Made by a program: the position numbers and the translations under genes. The notes below the pieces were generated by a model. That model was not told the DNA's origin. It saw only the letters and a list, made by a program, of their open reading frames with translations, and ran no database searches. From the NCBI GenBank assembly GCA_902806575.1, contig CADCXD010000001.1, forward strand, positions 1,674,001-1,738,000: a stretch of DNA of 64,000 bases, given 5' to 3'. The DNA comes from Jackrogersella multiformis (taxonomy: Eukaryota > Ascomycota > Sordariomycetes > Xylariales > Hypoxylaceae). Below are positions 1-11,531 of the stretch, one piece after another. Position 1 is the stretch's first letter. The number at the start of each line of letters is the position of its first letter.

Positions 1-966
1 GTAGGCACCTACTACGTAGTTTCCAAATGGTCTTGAAGGTGCGAGAGATTTTGTAGGTATTTCTCGGGTTTGCCTTCTTCCATGAGACTTGCCTAGGTGC
101 TCAGCCTTGATTGCGGAGCTACGGATCATGGGTCGATTTATTCGTCATGATATCCAAGCCACAAATAATCAAGCAGGTGATTTGAACGAGTAGGCTGGGT
201 ACACTAGGTACGGCCGTTACTTCGTTGCGAAAATAATCGATACTTACCCTAGGTACATGTAGGTACTATTTGGAATAGAGTTAGAGAGCTTGTGCATCCG
301 AAGGACCAATTAACTTTTATTCTTTCGCGATAGCTCCATTCAAGGTTCGTCTACGATAGGTATGTACCTAGAATCATTAAGGTTGTGGTAGGGACCCCTT
401 CCAAGGTTTTATCTTTCCAATAGCCCGACAAGGTCAAGCCCTTTTAAACACGCTTACACAGCCACCATTGGCGTCGATACATAATAATTCCTCAGAAGCT
501 ACCGGTACTTACTATGTAGAGGTATCCCCCACTTACACGCCAAGCTACATTCATCCCAAGTCGGTAATCGGCAACTTCAGGCCATCATGCATCTTATTGC
601 GTGTTCATTGTCTTAAGACCGCTCTTGTCTTCTGTAATAAGCATCATCTTCTTTTCTCACTCCTACATGTTTCAAATACTGGAATCTGTCTTCTGCAAAA
701 TATAAATTGCTTCTTTTCAAATACCTAGGTACCTAGGCAGCTTATCTACAATACATTAAGTACCTAGTACACACAAACAAAAACATCAATACTTTACGTC
801 ACTCCGCGTCATATCCCGACAACAACCTTGTTATTTCCATTTTCGGATAATAATATTCTGCCACTGCTTACGACGATAATTAGCTGAAGCTTCCAGCTCA
901 TCCTCCTCTTACAACTTCCAACATCATTTATCACAACTCTTTCTCGTCGCACACAATCAACAAGAC
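1..966. other. Intergenic, no gene seen
   Basis: This is AT-rich spacer with no convincing coding exon. It holds one exact TACCTAGGTA palindrome at 722-731 and several partial ACCTAGGTACC-like pieces. The last ~150 bases before the RCR gene are rich in C and T on the + strand, as is usual for fungal 5' leaders. Confidence 0.6.
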
Positions 967-1517
967 ATGGCACCTTTCGTTGACCAAGTCGACGCCCGAT
1001 TATTGGCAAAGCGCCAAAGAATCTGCAACAATGGATATATCGATCGATATGGCAATTGCTATAGCGCTTGGAACTGGTATGGTCGCTGGATATTCGTTGG
1101 TGTAGTCATCGTTCTCGTCATCGCCGTCTTCCTCCTGTGGGCGTAAGTACTCCGTTGAACGCGCAAAATGGTAGAATTTCAATAACTAACTATCAATCTA
1201 GATGCGTCAACTCCCGCCGTCGCAGACGTCAGGGCCTTCAGCCGATGTATGGTACGGGTTGGATAGGTAGAAATGACGGTGGCAACAACGCGCATTACAA
1301 TAACCAAGGCTACAACAACAACCATCCTCCCCCTCCTCCCCCGGCGTATGGACAGTCCTACCCCATGCAGAATCAGTACACAGGGACCACGTTCAATCCC
1401 AACGATGGCTACTACGGCCAGAATGAAGGCGTTGTGCAGCCGCCAAAGAACGTCTACAACAACGGCAACAACAAGGATGACTACGCACCTCCCGAGGGCC
1501 CTCCACCTAACCGATAA
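967..1517 (+). CDS. RCR-family membrane protein (chitin synthesis regulation / Congo red resistance type)
   Basis: A two-exon gene (967-1142, 1202-1517) encoding 163 residues. The 59-nt intron has a GTAAGT donor, an ACTAAC branch site and a TAG acceptor. Residues 41-59 form one hydrophobic membrane segment. It is preceded by a short Cys-containing lumenal or outer part (C20, C31) and followed by C60-V-N-S and a run of five arginines. Next comes the family hallmark YGTGW at about 75-79, then a tail rich in Asn, Tyr, Gly and Pro with a six-proline run. This layout is that of the fungal RCR family, named from yeast Rcr1/Rcr2, ER/endosomal proteins that affect chitin deposition and plasma-membrane protein sorting through PY motifs. 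PPPPAY is the only PY-like element here. The family call is firm; the cellular role is inferred from yeast. Confidence 0.85.
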
Positions 1518-3579
1518 GCCAGCAAAGTGAACGAGTGAATGTGGGCGAAGGGGAAGGAAAGGATCGAGTACGAACTGGACATACCCTTATTTGACTTGGT
1601 GGTTCAAGGCGTTAGATAAAATGCTTGGTTGATTCCTCGGCGTTTGATAATGAGAATGGTATGGGGATTGAACAGGATTATGATTACAAGATTCTGCGTA
1701 ATTTCTGTTGCAAATAGGTAATCATACACATAGGTACTTTTGCCTCCATCCGCACAGATCAACTCGATGTGTGCCTTGGCCGCAATATCTATTGGCCCAG
1801 AACATCTGAGATTTCCTATAAGTGCCTCTAGATCCTCAGTTTGCAAGACTCTTACTTTATAATATGATGATTCGTTAATGTGATTCAACCATCTTAGACG
1901 AGACTATATATTAAGTAGATGTATCCCAGCTTCTATCTCCCTATTACAAGAAATCTCGCAGCCCTCGTCGGATTATGCTTAGCTACATATATATGTATAT
2001 GCATAGCTAGTTGTCACTGGAGCAGCATAGCTTTAAAGCAATCACGCTAAAAGTTGGCGGGCCCACGTGAGAAAATATTAAAACAATCCTAAGTAGTTTC
2101 AAGCTTTGCAGCAATTCCCGCTGTGGGGGCTGCAAGTTTGCAAATCGCGAAACTTAACCCCGCAAATCTGCATCTACCTAAGTTAACTTGCCAGCCTGTG
2201 ATACCTACCTGTTTCTATGTACTAAGGTACCCAGTAAGCAGCTAAGTTTGGGAAATCCCTACATCCATCGATCGTTTGCTGCTTAAGATGAACTCATGAT
2301 CAGCATATTTGATACCGGGCAGCTGCCGGGTGGCTTTGGTTCTGCTGATACGTCTCTCAATGAGTGCGAATGTGTACAATACAATACCTACCTACCTATC
2401 TCCCTCCTACCTACCTAATAGAATATAGAACTCGGGCGCAGTCAATTAATCTATATGTAAGCGCCTGTGAGACCATCCTGACGCCAGCCACAGTCGAAAT
2501 CCAGCAATCAAACGAAGTAAAAATCTACGAGTTGGCTCAGAGGGCAACTGAATTGAAACCATTTTTAAACTTGGCGAAAGAGAACATAACGTCGTATTCC
2601 ACCAATGGAAATCTATTAGGTTAGGTTAAGCATTGACATATATGTTTATGTATCTACATAAAGAGCTAGGTACCTAACGAATATAGTACTCTATCGGGTC
2701 TTTTTTAAGTACTATTCAGGCTATGGCGTATTATTTTAGGCAATCTCCTCGCAGCAGTCCAGAGGCTAGGACCCCATGTACATATATGTAGTAGTGTATT
2801 AATTACGACTCGCATATGGAATTGCCGTTCTTCTATTGCGACCCCACAATTTTCAGGAACGGGCCTGCGGGCTTACAGATTTACTGCAATTTACTGCAGA
2901 GTTCTTGCCTCGCTTGCTGGGTTCAGATTGCGGATTACGCAATTTTTATACATACATACTACATATTTTATAGGTACGAATCCATTTTTGCTTGTCTCCT
3001 CCTTATTAGGTTACTCCTCCAGAGTCCAGCCTTCTTTCCACCCTCCACCATCCACCATCACACTCCTCTCGTTCCCGATAATCGAGACATGTTCTCATGT
3101 CAATTACTTCTTTGTTTTTTTCGACGATATACTTGACTATATCGTTTTGACGCTCCTTTTTTTTTTCTTTCTCAAATATCAACTGCTTTGATATTCATTC
3201 TTTCAGTTCCTTCGGGTAGACGGGTCGAATCCAACCTTTGACTTATCCATTATATCACAATCATTGAAGGCTACGCCGACACGACAGGTGACGAGCGAAG
3301 TATACCTCATACGCCAATTCGAACCTAGTGATTCACGAGCTAGGAAATACGAATTTTCGCTGGTGTCCGTTGTGTTTTGTTTGGTTTGCTCTTGAGCAAC
3401 GGTGTTACTCCCACGGGTTGGGGATATTACTATCACCCATTATTTTCGTGTATCCTCGTGCCATGGTCGTTTAGTAGGGCTTTGTTACTCGTCTATTTTC
3501 CCGAAGAACCGCGAATTTCTCGGCCATCACCTTCATTTAGCACGACGCGATATATACCTCAACGTTGGAGGAATACAAA
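1518..3579. other. Intergenic, no gene seen
   Basis: About 2 kb of AT-rich spacer with tetranucleotide (TACC)-like runs near 2385-2415. Open frames here are short, have no family features and lack splice signals that would join them. A B-box-like string near 3222-3232 is not accompanied by a tRNA fold. Confidence 0.55.
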
Positions 3580-5104
3580 ATGCCGCACATCGGTGTGGTA
3601 ATGGAGCGTAGCCTCCAGGAGCGCAGCCTCAGGGACGCATTCGCAGATCTCCTTGCACGAAGCGCTGTCGCCGCGTTAGGCAAGCGGCAATCAGTCGGCG
3701 ATATCACAGGCGAAATTTCAGACGCCAAAACCGCCTTCTCTAGTTGGGATAACTGTATGCAGGCCAGATTTTGCAAGTACGATTGAACTAACCCAAATCA
3801 CATGTGGTCTCAATAGTCTGACATTCGACAGGTGGCCGGTAATTGCTGTAATCATTATAGGTGGTCTCATCATTCTAGCTATCGTCTGGTGTATCGCGCG
3901 ATGCCTCTGCTGTGGCCTTTCGTGCTGTTGCGAATGCTGCTACTGCCTAAAGTGTTGTGGTGAATGTTGCGGATGCTGTGATCCTCCTCGAGGCAAGAAG
4001 CACAAGTACCTCGACGATCCATTCATCCCGCCACACCACGAACAAAACCAGCAATACCGCTCCCAAGCAGCAATGACACCAGATGTACCCCCGCCACTAG
4101 CATCTTCAACACCTCAATATGCCGTATTTGACGAAAGTACCAAGAAGAACGCAGATTCGTTACCTGCCATGCCGAGTTGGGAGGGCGCTCAGTCCCAGAA
4201 GGTCCTGGTTGAGGTTGAGCCAGTTGAGATGGAAACCCTAAAGAAGCCAGAGCACAACCAGAATCTCGGCTTGAGCACAGGCAATTTATCGTATCCAACA
4301 ACACGAAGCCCGGTTTCTCCTAGCAATATAAGCCCCTACGGCCCACCACCTGGACAAGGCGACCCTAATGGATATATGGCATCAACGCGACCAGAGAAGG
4401 ATCCGTATTATATGAATGGGCAAGGATATGATGACCATGACTATAACGGCTATGGACAGGTTTCACACGATAATTCGAACCAGGGATACGGTATGGCGGT
4501 TGGAACAATGAGAACCCAAACACCTCAGCATGATTACAACAACGGATATAATCATGATGGTTATGGTAGAGGCGGTGTGGATCAGGGATATCCTCAATCG
4601 CGAACCCCGAGACCATACAACGATGAGTACGGACGCAGCGGTACTCCTGGTGCTCCGCCTAGCTACCGTACCGCGGCGCCCAGCGTCAACAATGCATACA
4701 ACAATCCCTCCCGTATGGGATCGCCTGGCCCACAAGCAGCCTATGGGTATGACAATCCCTCTCGCATGCGGTCTCCCGGTCCACAAATAGGGTTTGAATA
4801 CCCTCAGAGGTCGCAGACCCAGACACCTAACAGCTACAACCGACATCCGGTGCCCTATCGACAACATTCGGGCGATTCCAATCGACCGTTAGTACACCCA
4901 GCAGCACAAGAGCACCAGTACTCGGAGCCAGTAGGGTCGGTGTCGCCTATCCAGAACGCTGGCGGATTTGATTTCAATTCTGGCTACAGCCGGCCCTCGA
5001 CAGAAAGCCCGGTGCAGACCGCGAACGGAGGAACGGCCTATCCCGGGTACCGTACATATAGGCCCCAGGGGGGAGCTCAGCAGGATAACTGGGGCGGAGC
5101 ATGA
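3580..5104 (+). CDS. Fibroin-3-related, Cys-rich single-pass membrane protein
   Basis: Two exons (3580-3776, 3832-5104; 55-nt intron with GTACGA donor and CAG acceptor) give 489 residues. The N-terminal ~65 residues contain the pattern FSSWDNCMQ. A membrane helix follows directly after the splice junction. After it comes a remarkable block of about 35 residues in which nearly half are cysteine (motifs CLCCGLSCCCECC and CCGCCDPPRGKKHKYLDDPF), probably a palmitoylated juxtamembrane cluster. The remaining ~370 residues are low complexity, rich in Gly, Tyr, Asn, Pro and Ser with repeated YGxDNPSRMxSPGPQ-like units, and likely disordered. I recognise the layout as the Pezizomycotina proteins annotated as fibroin-3 related, whose function is not established. 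The start at 3580 fits that family (MPHxxV); an in-frame ATG at 3601 is possible. Confidence 0.85.
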
Positions 5105-6080
5105 TGGGCGTAATGGACGAATCGGCTCATTGAGGCGTAACAAAACTTGAGGTTCATCAAATACGAATTGGACTAGCATCTTCTGGGCATATATGCTGGG
5201 TAAATCGATAATAAGGCGTTCTGGAGATGATCATCTGCATAGCATGATGGAATTGAACTCTGATAGAGATGAGGCTTGTTGTACAATTGATTATTATGTT
5301 TCTGGCTTTGTGTTTTATGTCATGTCTGTTGGGGGTTGGCTTGTTTGTACGAGGGAGTGAATTTGCTTGGGGTTCGTGTGTGGCTGATATGATCACGACA
5401 CTGTAAGTTGTAAGTCTTACTACTTACCTACCTATCTACAGAATACAAGTTGATAATTACATGTTGATGTAGATTACGAGTGCACATTTGCTCAAATGAG
5501 CACATAGTGAATGAATGCTTTATGCTTTATGTGTTAATATAAGGGTAATCATCTGCCCCTTTGGTGACAGTCTAATACAACCCAGCATTCTTCACGAAGG
5601 AGCAGGAATCATCACGTCGGAGCTCAAGATGTGACCATCGGTCAATTAATCAACTAAGTCATCGCATCATCTCCTTAACTAAAACAGTAAAACAGCGCGA
5701 GGTGGTATGGTACGCCAGACTCCACGCGTGCCATATGCAAGAGCAAAAGACATGGCCAAAGTAAAACAGAGAAGCTCAATGGTATGTACAGTTCCGCACC
5801 GAAACTCTTCAGATCTTCTGAGATACGCCGTCTCCTATTTCATCTGGTGTTTCATCTTGTCCTTCCCCTCGACAGTCCTTCCCCTCGACAGTCCTTCCCC
5901 TCGACAGTCCTTCCCCTCGACAGTCCTTCCCCTCGACAGTCCTTCCTCTCGATATGCCGTGCCGTCTCGTCTCGTCTCGTCTCCTTCCAGCAACCACCCT
6001 CGATAACGCCAGGCTCTGAAGATAGCTAGTCAGCCGTGCGTCCACGTACCGCGCCGCACACCACCCTTCACCTCACCCCA
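5105..6080. other. Intergenic with a 16-bp minisatellite
   Basis: Spacer between convergent genes. It would contain both 3' UTRs. The only structured element is the tandem repeat at 5860-5955, described separately. No gene is supported. Confidence 0.6.
5860..5955. repeat. 16-bp minisatellite, five perfect units plus one degenerate
   Basis: Unit TCCTTCCCCTCGACAG occurs perfectly at 5860, 5876, 5892, 5908 and 5924, followed by a diverged sixth copy at 5940-5955. The perfect identity of the first five copies indicates recent expansion. It lies about 125 bases beyond the stop codon of the unknown acidic protein gene, so it probably falls in that gene's 3' UTR or terminator region. Confidence 0.95.
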
Positions 6081-7373
6081 TCACTGCCACGGCAGAGCCC
6101 CCGACATAGTCAAATCGCTATCGGGGATATCCTCGCGGATCTCGACCTCCACGGCGTTGCCGTTCTCGTCCACGGTCTCGTGGCGCGAGATCACGGTGCT
6201 TGGGCCGGTCGTGGGCCCCGCCTCGCGCAGCGCCTCCTCGCGCGACGGCACGGTGAACTCGTCGCCGAGCAGCACCAGCTGGCCGTTCTCTGTGAAGGTG
6301 ATGGGCTGCCTGTCGTCGTTATCGTCGGCTGTGCCGCTCGTGCCGTTGATATACGGCGCTACCTCTTCTGCCTCTTCTTCCTCTTCAATCTCTTCTACCT
6401 CTTCGGAGGAGGACGAGTAGGACGGGTACGATGTGGAGGGCGACGATGGTGGCAGCGAGACCGGGGTGAAGAGGGGGAATGGGTCCTGGGTGCGTGTCGC
6501 GTTTGCGTCCTCGGCGTGGTCGCCGTTGGTGTTGGCGTGGTTGTTGTTCTGTGCGGCGGTCGGTGGCAATACGTTTGCGCTGGTGAATCCGTCGGCAGGC
6601 GGCTCTGGGTTCCCGGCTGGCGTCATTGCTGGGGAGTCGCCGGCGTCCCAGGGGTATCTGGGCCCGGCCCAGGCCCCATTGCTCGCCACGGGTGGCACTC
6701 TTGTGAATTGTGCCCATTCGGAAGGTGGCTCGGTGCTGGGGGCATCACGACCTTGCACAGCTGGCTGTGGGGTTGGAAGGGGCGGGCGACTTGCGCCGTC
6801 TGGGTTTGGGTTTACGCCGGTGCTGGTGGCAGTGCCGTTGGGGGGGTGGCCATCAGTCCTTGGAGTGTCTGGAGATGTATTTGGCCACTCGCGTCGTGGC
6901 TGACTGTTGGGCCCTGGTCCCGCCGTGGATGGGTCTGTGGGCTGCTCTGGCAATGCCGGAGTGTATCCATAGTTCGGAATGTTGTTGTAGGTGGCACCAG
7001 CTGTCCCCTGTGTTGGGTAAGGAAAGTACTCCAGCGGGGCCAGTCCTCGGTTTGGGCCATAGTAACTGACAGTGTTGCCGATGCTGGTGTCGGCGCCCCG
7101 GCCGAAGCCAAAGGGGTCATAGTAGTGATTCTCCGGGTCAGGTGGGGCATACGCAGCTCCTGGGAATTGTGCTGCTGGATTCTGCCAGGATTGAAGAGGG
7201 GGATACACCATTCGACGGTGGCAGACGTGACAAATCACTGTCTGTGGAGGAATCGGACTAAAGGGATTACCGTCATTGCCCTGAGACGGCATGCTCAGCT
7301 GCAGCGGCGTCCCACACACACAGTACCAGACCGGCGGCCTGGTCCCGCTGATAGGTAGGCCTGACCCGCTCAT
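6081..7373 (-). CDS. Unknown acidic, Pro/Asn-rich protein with an N-terminal CxC-CxxCH cluster
   Basis: A single-exon gene of 430 residues from ATG at 7373. I do not recognise the family. The first 55 residues carry C18-V-C20 and C48-H-V-C51-H, a spacing that could bind one zinc ion. Residues 60-310 are low complexity, rich in Pro, Asn, Gly and Thr. Residues about 318-336 form an almost pure Glu run. The C-terminal ~80 residues are more ordered in appearance, with a conserved-looking block around FTENGQLVLLGDEF and REEALREAGP. There is no signal peptide or membrane segment. The long uninterrupted frame with sensible codon use supports a real gene. Nuclear localisation or protein-protein scaffolding are guesses only. 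Confidence 0.75.
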   Translation of the reverse strand: MSGSGLPISGTRPPVWYCVCGTPLQLSMPSQGNDGNPFSPIPPQTVICHVCHRRMVYPPLQSWQNPAAQFPGAAYAPPDPENHYYDPFGFGRGADTSIGNTVSYYGPNRGLAPLEYFPYPTQGTAGATYNNIPNYGYTPALPEQPTDPSTAGPGPNSQPRREWPNTSPDTPRTDGHPPNGTATSTGVNPNPDGASRPPLPTPQPAVQGRDAPSTEPPSEWAQFTRVPPVASNGAWAGPRYPWDAGDSPAMTPAGNPEPPADGFTSANVLPPTAAQNNNHANTNGDHAEDANATRTQDPFPLFTPVSLPPSSPSTSYPSYSSSSEEVEEIEEEEEAEEVAPYINGTSGTADDNDDRQPITFTENGQLVLLGDEFTVPSREEALREAGPTTGPSTVISRHETVDENGNAVEVEIREDIPDSDLTMSGALPWQ

Positions 7374-8814
7374 TGTCAGCGATGGTGTCGATCGCGCGGG
7401 ATGATTAAGGGGTATTTCTTAGATGTAGATGCGGAATAGGGGTTGAAATCGATGATTAAAAGTCGCGACGATGAAATAATGCGGCTAAAGAATGTGAAGA
7501 TGTGAGTAAGTAAAACGGCGGACGGTACACTTTCTCTGGGTCGTAATGTTAGGTGAAGGTGAAAAGTAAAACACCCGGGGCAGTGAGAGAAACGGCGGAG
7601 AGTTACGGGGGACAATAGAGGAAAGGTCAACACAAAGAACGGTGCTTATATGGATTCGACGCGGTGTGTGGGTCAACGTTCAGGAGGAAGGAGCGGGCGA
7701 TAAGACGGCAAAACAGGAAGGAGAGGATGGGAGTTCTTGCCTGTTTCGCGTATGGACATTGAAGAATGGCAACCACGACCAAGCAAGCACGTCGGTGGGC
7801 AACGAAAAATAAATAGGGGGAAGCGACGACGAGAAAAACACTACCACTCTACGGTAGACAATAGGAACAGATAAGACCTGGGAAACGGGAAAGAGCGAAA
7901 CGGCGGAGGAACAATTGTTAGTGGTGATTCTGATAAGAAAGTTCAACAATACCTTTTAATTATCATGGAATAAAATACGCCGTGAGAATGAAGTTGATAG
8001 TTGGATGGAGTAGAGAGCGTCTTATGAACATTCATCACAGTCGCTATGGAATATTGAAAGGAAAAAGTTCTTCAGGGGAGGCACCACGGCGTAGATGATA
8101 TTTACAGTGGTTATTGTTAATAAATTCTAGAAGTGGTATCCGAAGGCAAGAACGCCGCCAGCCTTTGGGTCTATAGGGGTAGGTACCAAACGAGTACCTA
8201 TGTACCGATAGACGAGCATCGATGGATCACATCACGATGGCCGTGACTCCTCTTTAAGAACTACCTCCCCCTTCTTCTCCACAAGTAGCAGCCACGATCA
8301 TATCGACACCTGCCGTCTAGAAGCTGGAAGCAAGTGTCAAGCTACCTGAGGTATGAATATCCTTGCTCTATGCTTGGGTGAGAAAACATGCTGTAGATAC
8401 CCCAGAAGCAAACCAAACACGCGCACTTACAACACTACACCACTACCTATCTAGGTTGGCAAGTAAACAATACACCTTATTTGCGATGATCTGCTTCAGC
8501 TTTGCAGCTAGCCAACAAAGAAACTCGGCAAGCAGCACGAAGAGCTAAGCAGCAATCATCATCCGCAGCTAATACTCCTGCACAGTCCCGCCAATGCTGA
8601 TAGCCACGAAACCAAACCAATATACTGCATATCTACCTAGGTAGGTATTATCACTGCTTCATTTGAGGCCAACCATGTATTTTCAATATATAAAAAGGTA
8701 TCCAGAACTGTTACTATGCCGAATAGGGTGCCTTTTGTTCATAACAGCATAGTATACGCCAACGCCCGAAAATACTAAAAATACCAATGCTTAACTGAAT
8801 AAAAACGGCTCGTG
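7374..8814. other. Intergenic, no gene seen
   Basis: Upstream region of the unknown acidic protein and downstream region of the STIMATE gene. The first ~600 bases are pyrimidine-rich on the minus strand, as in a fungal promoter or 5' leader. Short open frames there lack any family features. One exact TACCTAGGTA lies at 8634-8643. Confidence 0.55.
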
Positions 8815-10036
8815 TTACTCTGGAGGAACCAACTCCTTGGGCAGGATTCTTCCCCGATCTTCTTGGCTCCTGCTGCTTCCTATGACTGTCTGGCCATCCA
8901 GATCTGGGTCATACTCACGTCCATCATCGGGTCCCTTTTGAGGCTTCTTGAAAGTCCTGGAGTTAGAAAGCTTCATGCTCTCGGTGCTTTCCCCGCTAAT
9001 TGAACCCTCATCATCGCTCTCCGCAATCGGCTCGTCGAAGGGATCATGCTCGTCGCTATCCTCCGATGGTAATCTTTCATGGCCTGTATCCTTCATCTTG
9101 ATGAAACCGTCGATGATGTAGTACTGCATCGCATTCATGATGAGTGGGAACAGCATCATGACAAATACGATCTGAACCCGCTCGTTGCCTTCAGTCCACC
9201 TGAGCGCCCAGTCTCCAACACGTGATATCCATGGTAATATCAAGAATACGATGAGGACGCAGATCTTCATGCCAAACAGGCCGCAGAAGTAGATGACGGA
9301 TTGTTTTAGCCACCACCAGGCGTTTGGCGGACTACCATAGTTGCCAGACTGAATGGACTCAGGCGGCTTTCCCCAGGGTGTGTACACTACGAGGCCAGTG
9401 ACGACGCGGAGGAGGATAATGAGAATGGGAATGCCGACTGTGGTCTGTCATAGGAGGTTTAGTTATGTTGTTTCATCGCTGAACTTAAGGCATGTAGAAA
9501 CTTACATCGATAGCTAGGTTCAATAAATAAAACGAGCATGGATTCGGGGTATATGTATCATCGTTTCTTCGAAGCATCCTTTCGACCGCCTGCACATTAA
9601 CCGGGTCTATCTTAATAGAGAACCGGCCGCTGGTGAGCATCGACATAAAGACGTTCGCGATGTGTACCAAAACCGACCCGAACACCTGCTTCGAAACATC
9701 GAAGAACCATATCTTGATAGGTCGCTGGGGCCGTTCTCGCCACCGTTTGAAGACGAGAGACAGGAGAGCCAATCCGCCCAACGCGAGTTGCACAAATAAG
9801 GCGAAGGGCCCCAGCAGCCGACACTCACCCTCTCCACCATGGCCACCTTCGGAGGCGTCCATCGTCGTCGTAGTTGCGGCAGCTGCTACCGCCGTCGCCG
9901 TAGCAGTAAGAAATGAGGACACGTCGGTGGGAGCAGGAAGGAGATCGACTCCTATCGCTGCGTTCGAGAGAGCTGTAGGTATGGTTGGCGGGAGGACACC
10001 TTCGAGAATGGCGGCTACGGTAGAAGGAAAAGACAT
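8815..10036 (-). CDS. STIMATE-family vacuolar/ER membrane protein (yeast YPL162C-like)
   Basis: Two exons, 9506-10036 and 8815-9444, joined over a 61-nt intron (GTAAGT donor, CAG acceptor), give 386 residues. After an Ala/Thr-rich N-terminal stretch come about five hydrophobic segments. Between them are the family-type pattern LNLAIDTTVGIPI, spanning the splice junction, and YTPWGKPP followed by NAWWWLKQ. The polar C-terminal tail is rich in Ser, Asp and Glu. Animal STIMATE/TMEM110 sits at ER-plasma membrane contacts and assists STIM calcium signalling; the yeast relative is a vacuolar membrane protein of unknown role. Fungi lack STIM, so the function here is open. The ATG at 10036 is the first in frame; the open frame upstream has no ATG. 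Confidence 0.85.
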
Positions 10037-11531
10037 AACCCTCTGTGCTCGAGACACAGGGCAGTCGAGGGAGAGAATCACGAGAGGGAAAAGGAGCGAG
10101 GATCGACGCCTAGGTTCCAGCCGGGGTGCCAATAGACGGGGTTTCCTGTTTGGAATGGTATGGCTATTATGCCGACAAACGACACCGATGAGAATGCATG
10201 CGCGTTCGGTGTGTACAAAGAAGAAGAAAGCAGGATGATGTCTCGTGAGGTTAGTGTTTTATTAGGAAGAGGAAACAGAAAACATAAAAATAGAAGCGGT
10301 TATAGGTTGCAGGTTGTAGGTTGTAGGTTGTAAGGTTCAAAGTGGTAGGCGAAATGGATGATCCAAGCCACACAATCAGCCGCTCAGCTCATCCTAATCC
10401 ATCCCTCATAATCATTCAACATAAAGTTTCTATGATGCTATGGCGCTGTGAATGGCCGCATAAAAATGGGAACTTTTACGGGGTACGGCCTAGCCTATTG
10501 CCTATCTGAACCTTGAAGCTACTACCCCACTTAGGTGTTTAGGGGCTTTGGTGCCTATGGCAATACCATAATGCTGGATACCTCCTCCAGGGCTGCTTCA
10601 AGTGCGGTTATGCAACCGACAGGTACCTATATGTGCTCAATAATGGAGACTAGAGATATTTGAAGTTACCTATCATTGACGATTGAACGTTATCAGATCA
10701 ATTGTTACATACATGAAGGTATTTCACCTTTGCGTACTACATTACATTATTCCGTTGTCCAACCAAGGGAAGTTCTTTTAGACCTAGGTACAAAAGGTAA
10801 CGGAGTGCTGGATACTCGTTGGAATAAAAGGTTCACAGGTACCATGGTCATGAGAGTTACTAGTGGTAATATTCAGCAATTGCAATTTCGCACTTCTACG
10901 CCTTACATAGCCACACAATATACCTAGTTTAGAGTCGAGAAATTATTTTTTCTGAGAAAATAAACCGCAAGGTCTTCTGCATTCTCGAAAGAGGTCGAAG
11001 GCCTCAGAACCATGAATAAGCAATATCTTCCGTGTCATCGCAACGCCAGGTAACTATGTGGCATAATGACCACTCCATAGAACCTCCGAATCAACCATGA
11101 ATCAATCTGAACAATGTCCCCTGCGTTCTGTAGGTGTGCCTAAAGGGCGACTTGCTATCGTAAAGGGGAGGTAGCATGTCGAGCAAAAGCCAAGCCAACC
11201 CTGCGCTTCCGTGAAATTTTTATATGACATGACCGTATGTCCATATCTGCGCAGGTGGTGGATACGATAGGTTTAATTAAGTCATGCAAAGCTTGTTGGA
11301 TTTCTGTGGGAGAATGCCGCGCACAAAGCTCAACGCGAGCTTTCGTGCATTTCCGGCGACGTCGTCAGTCCTGCCCTTCTTATTGTGTGCCGCCGACGCC
11401 GGATGCTTCTTGATCGATCCGGTGGTGGAGGTGGTAGCTCGCGAGCTAGATGTAGTAGAAGCTGGAGAAGACGGGGCTGCAGACGGGGTACGAGCACATG
11501 TCTGTAGCCTGTCCGCAGGCCCGTCTAATTG
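10037..11531. other. Intergenic, no gene seen
   Basis: About 1.5 kb of spacer with a short run of AGGTTGT heptamers around 10303-10335. The 83-codon open frame near 10676 has no recognisable features. No gene is supported. Confidence 0.55.

Noticed and set aside
3216..3236. tRNA B-box-like string GGGTCGAATCC
   Set aside because: No A box, acceptor stem or anticodon arm at proper spacing.
6036..7358. 440-codon plus-strand frame
   Set aside because: Antisense shadow of the unknown acidic protein; Trp/Gly/Val-rich composition is not protein-like.
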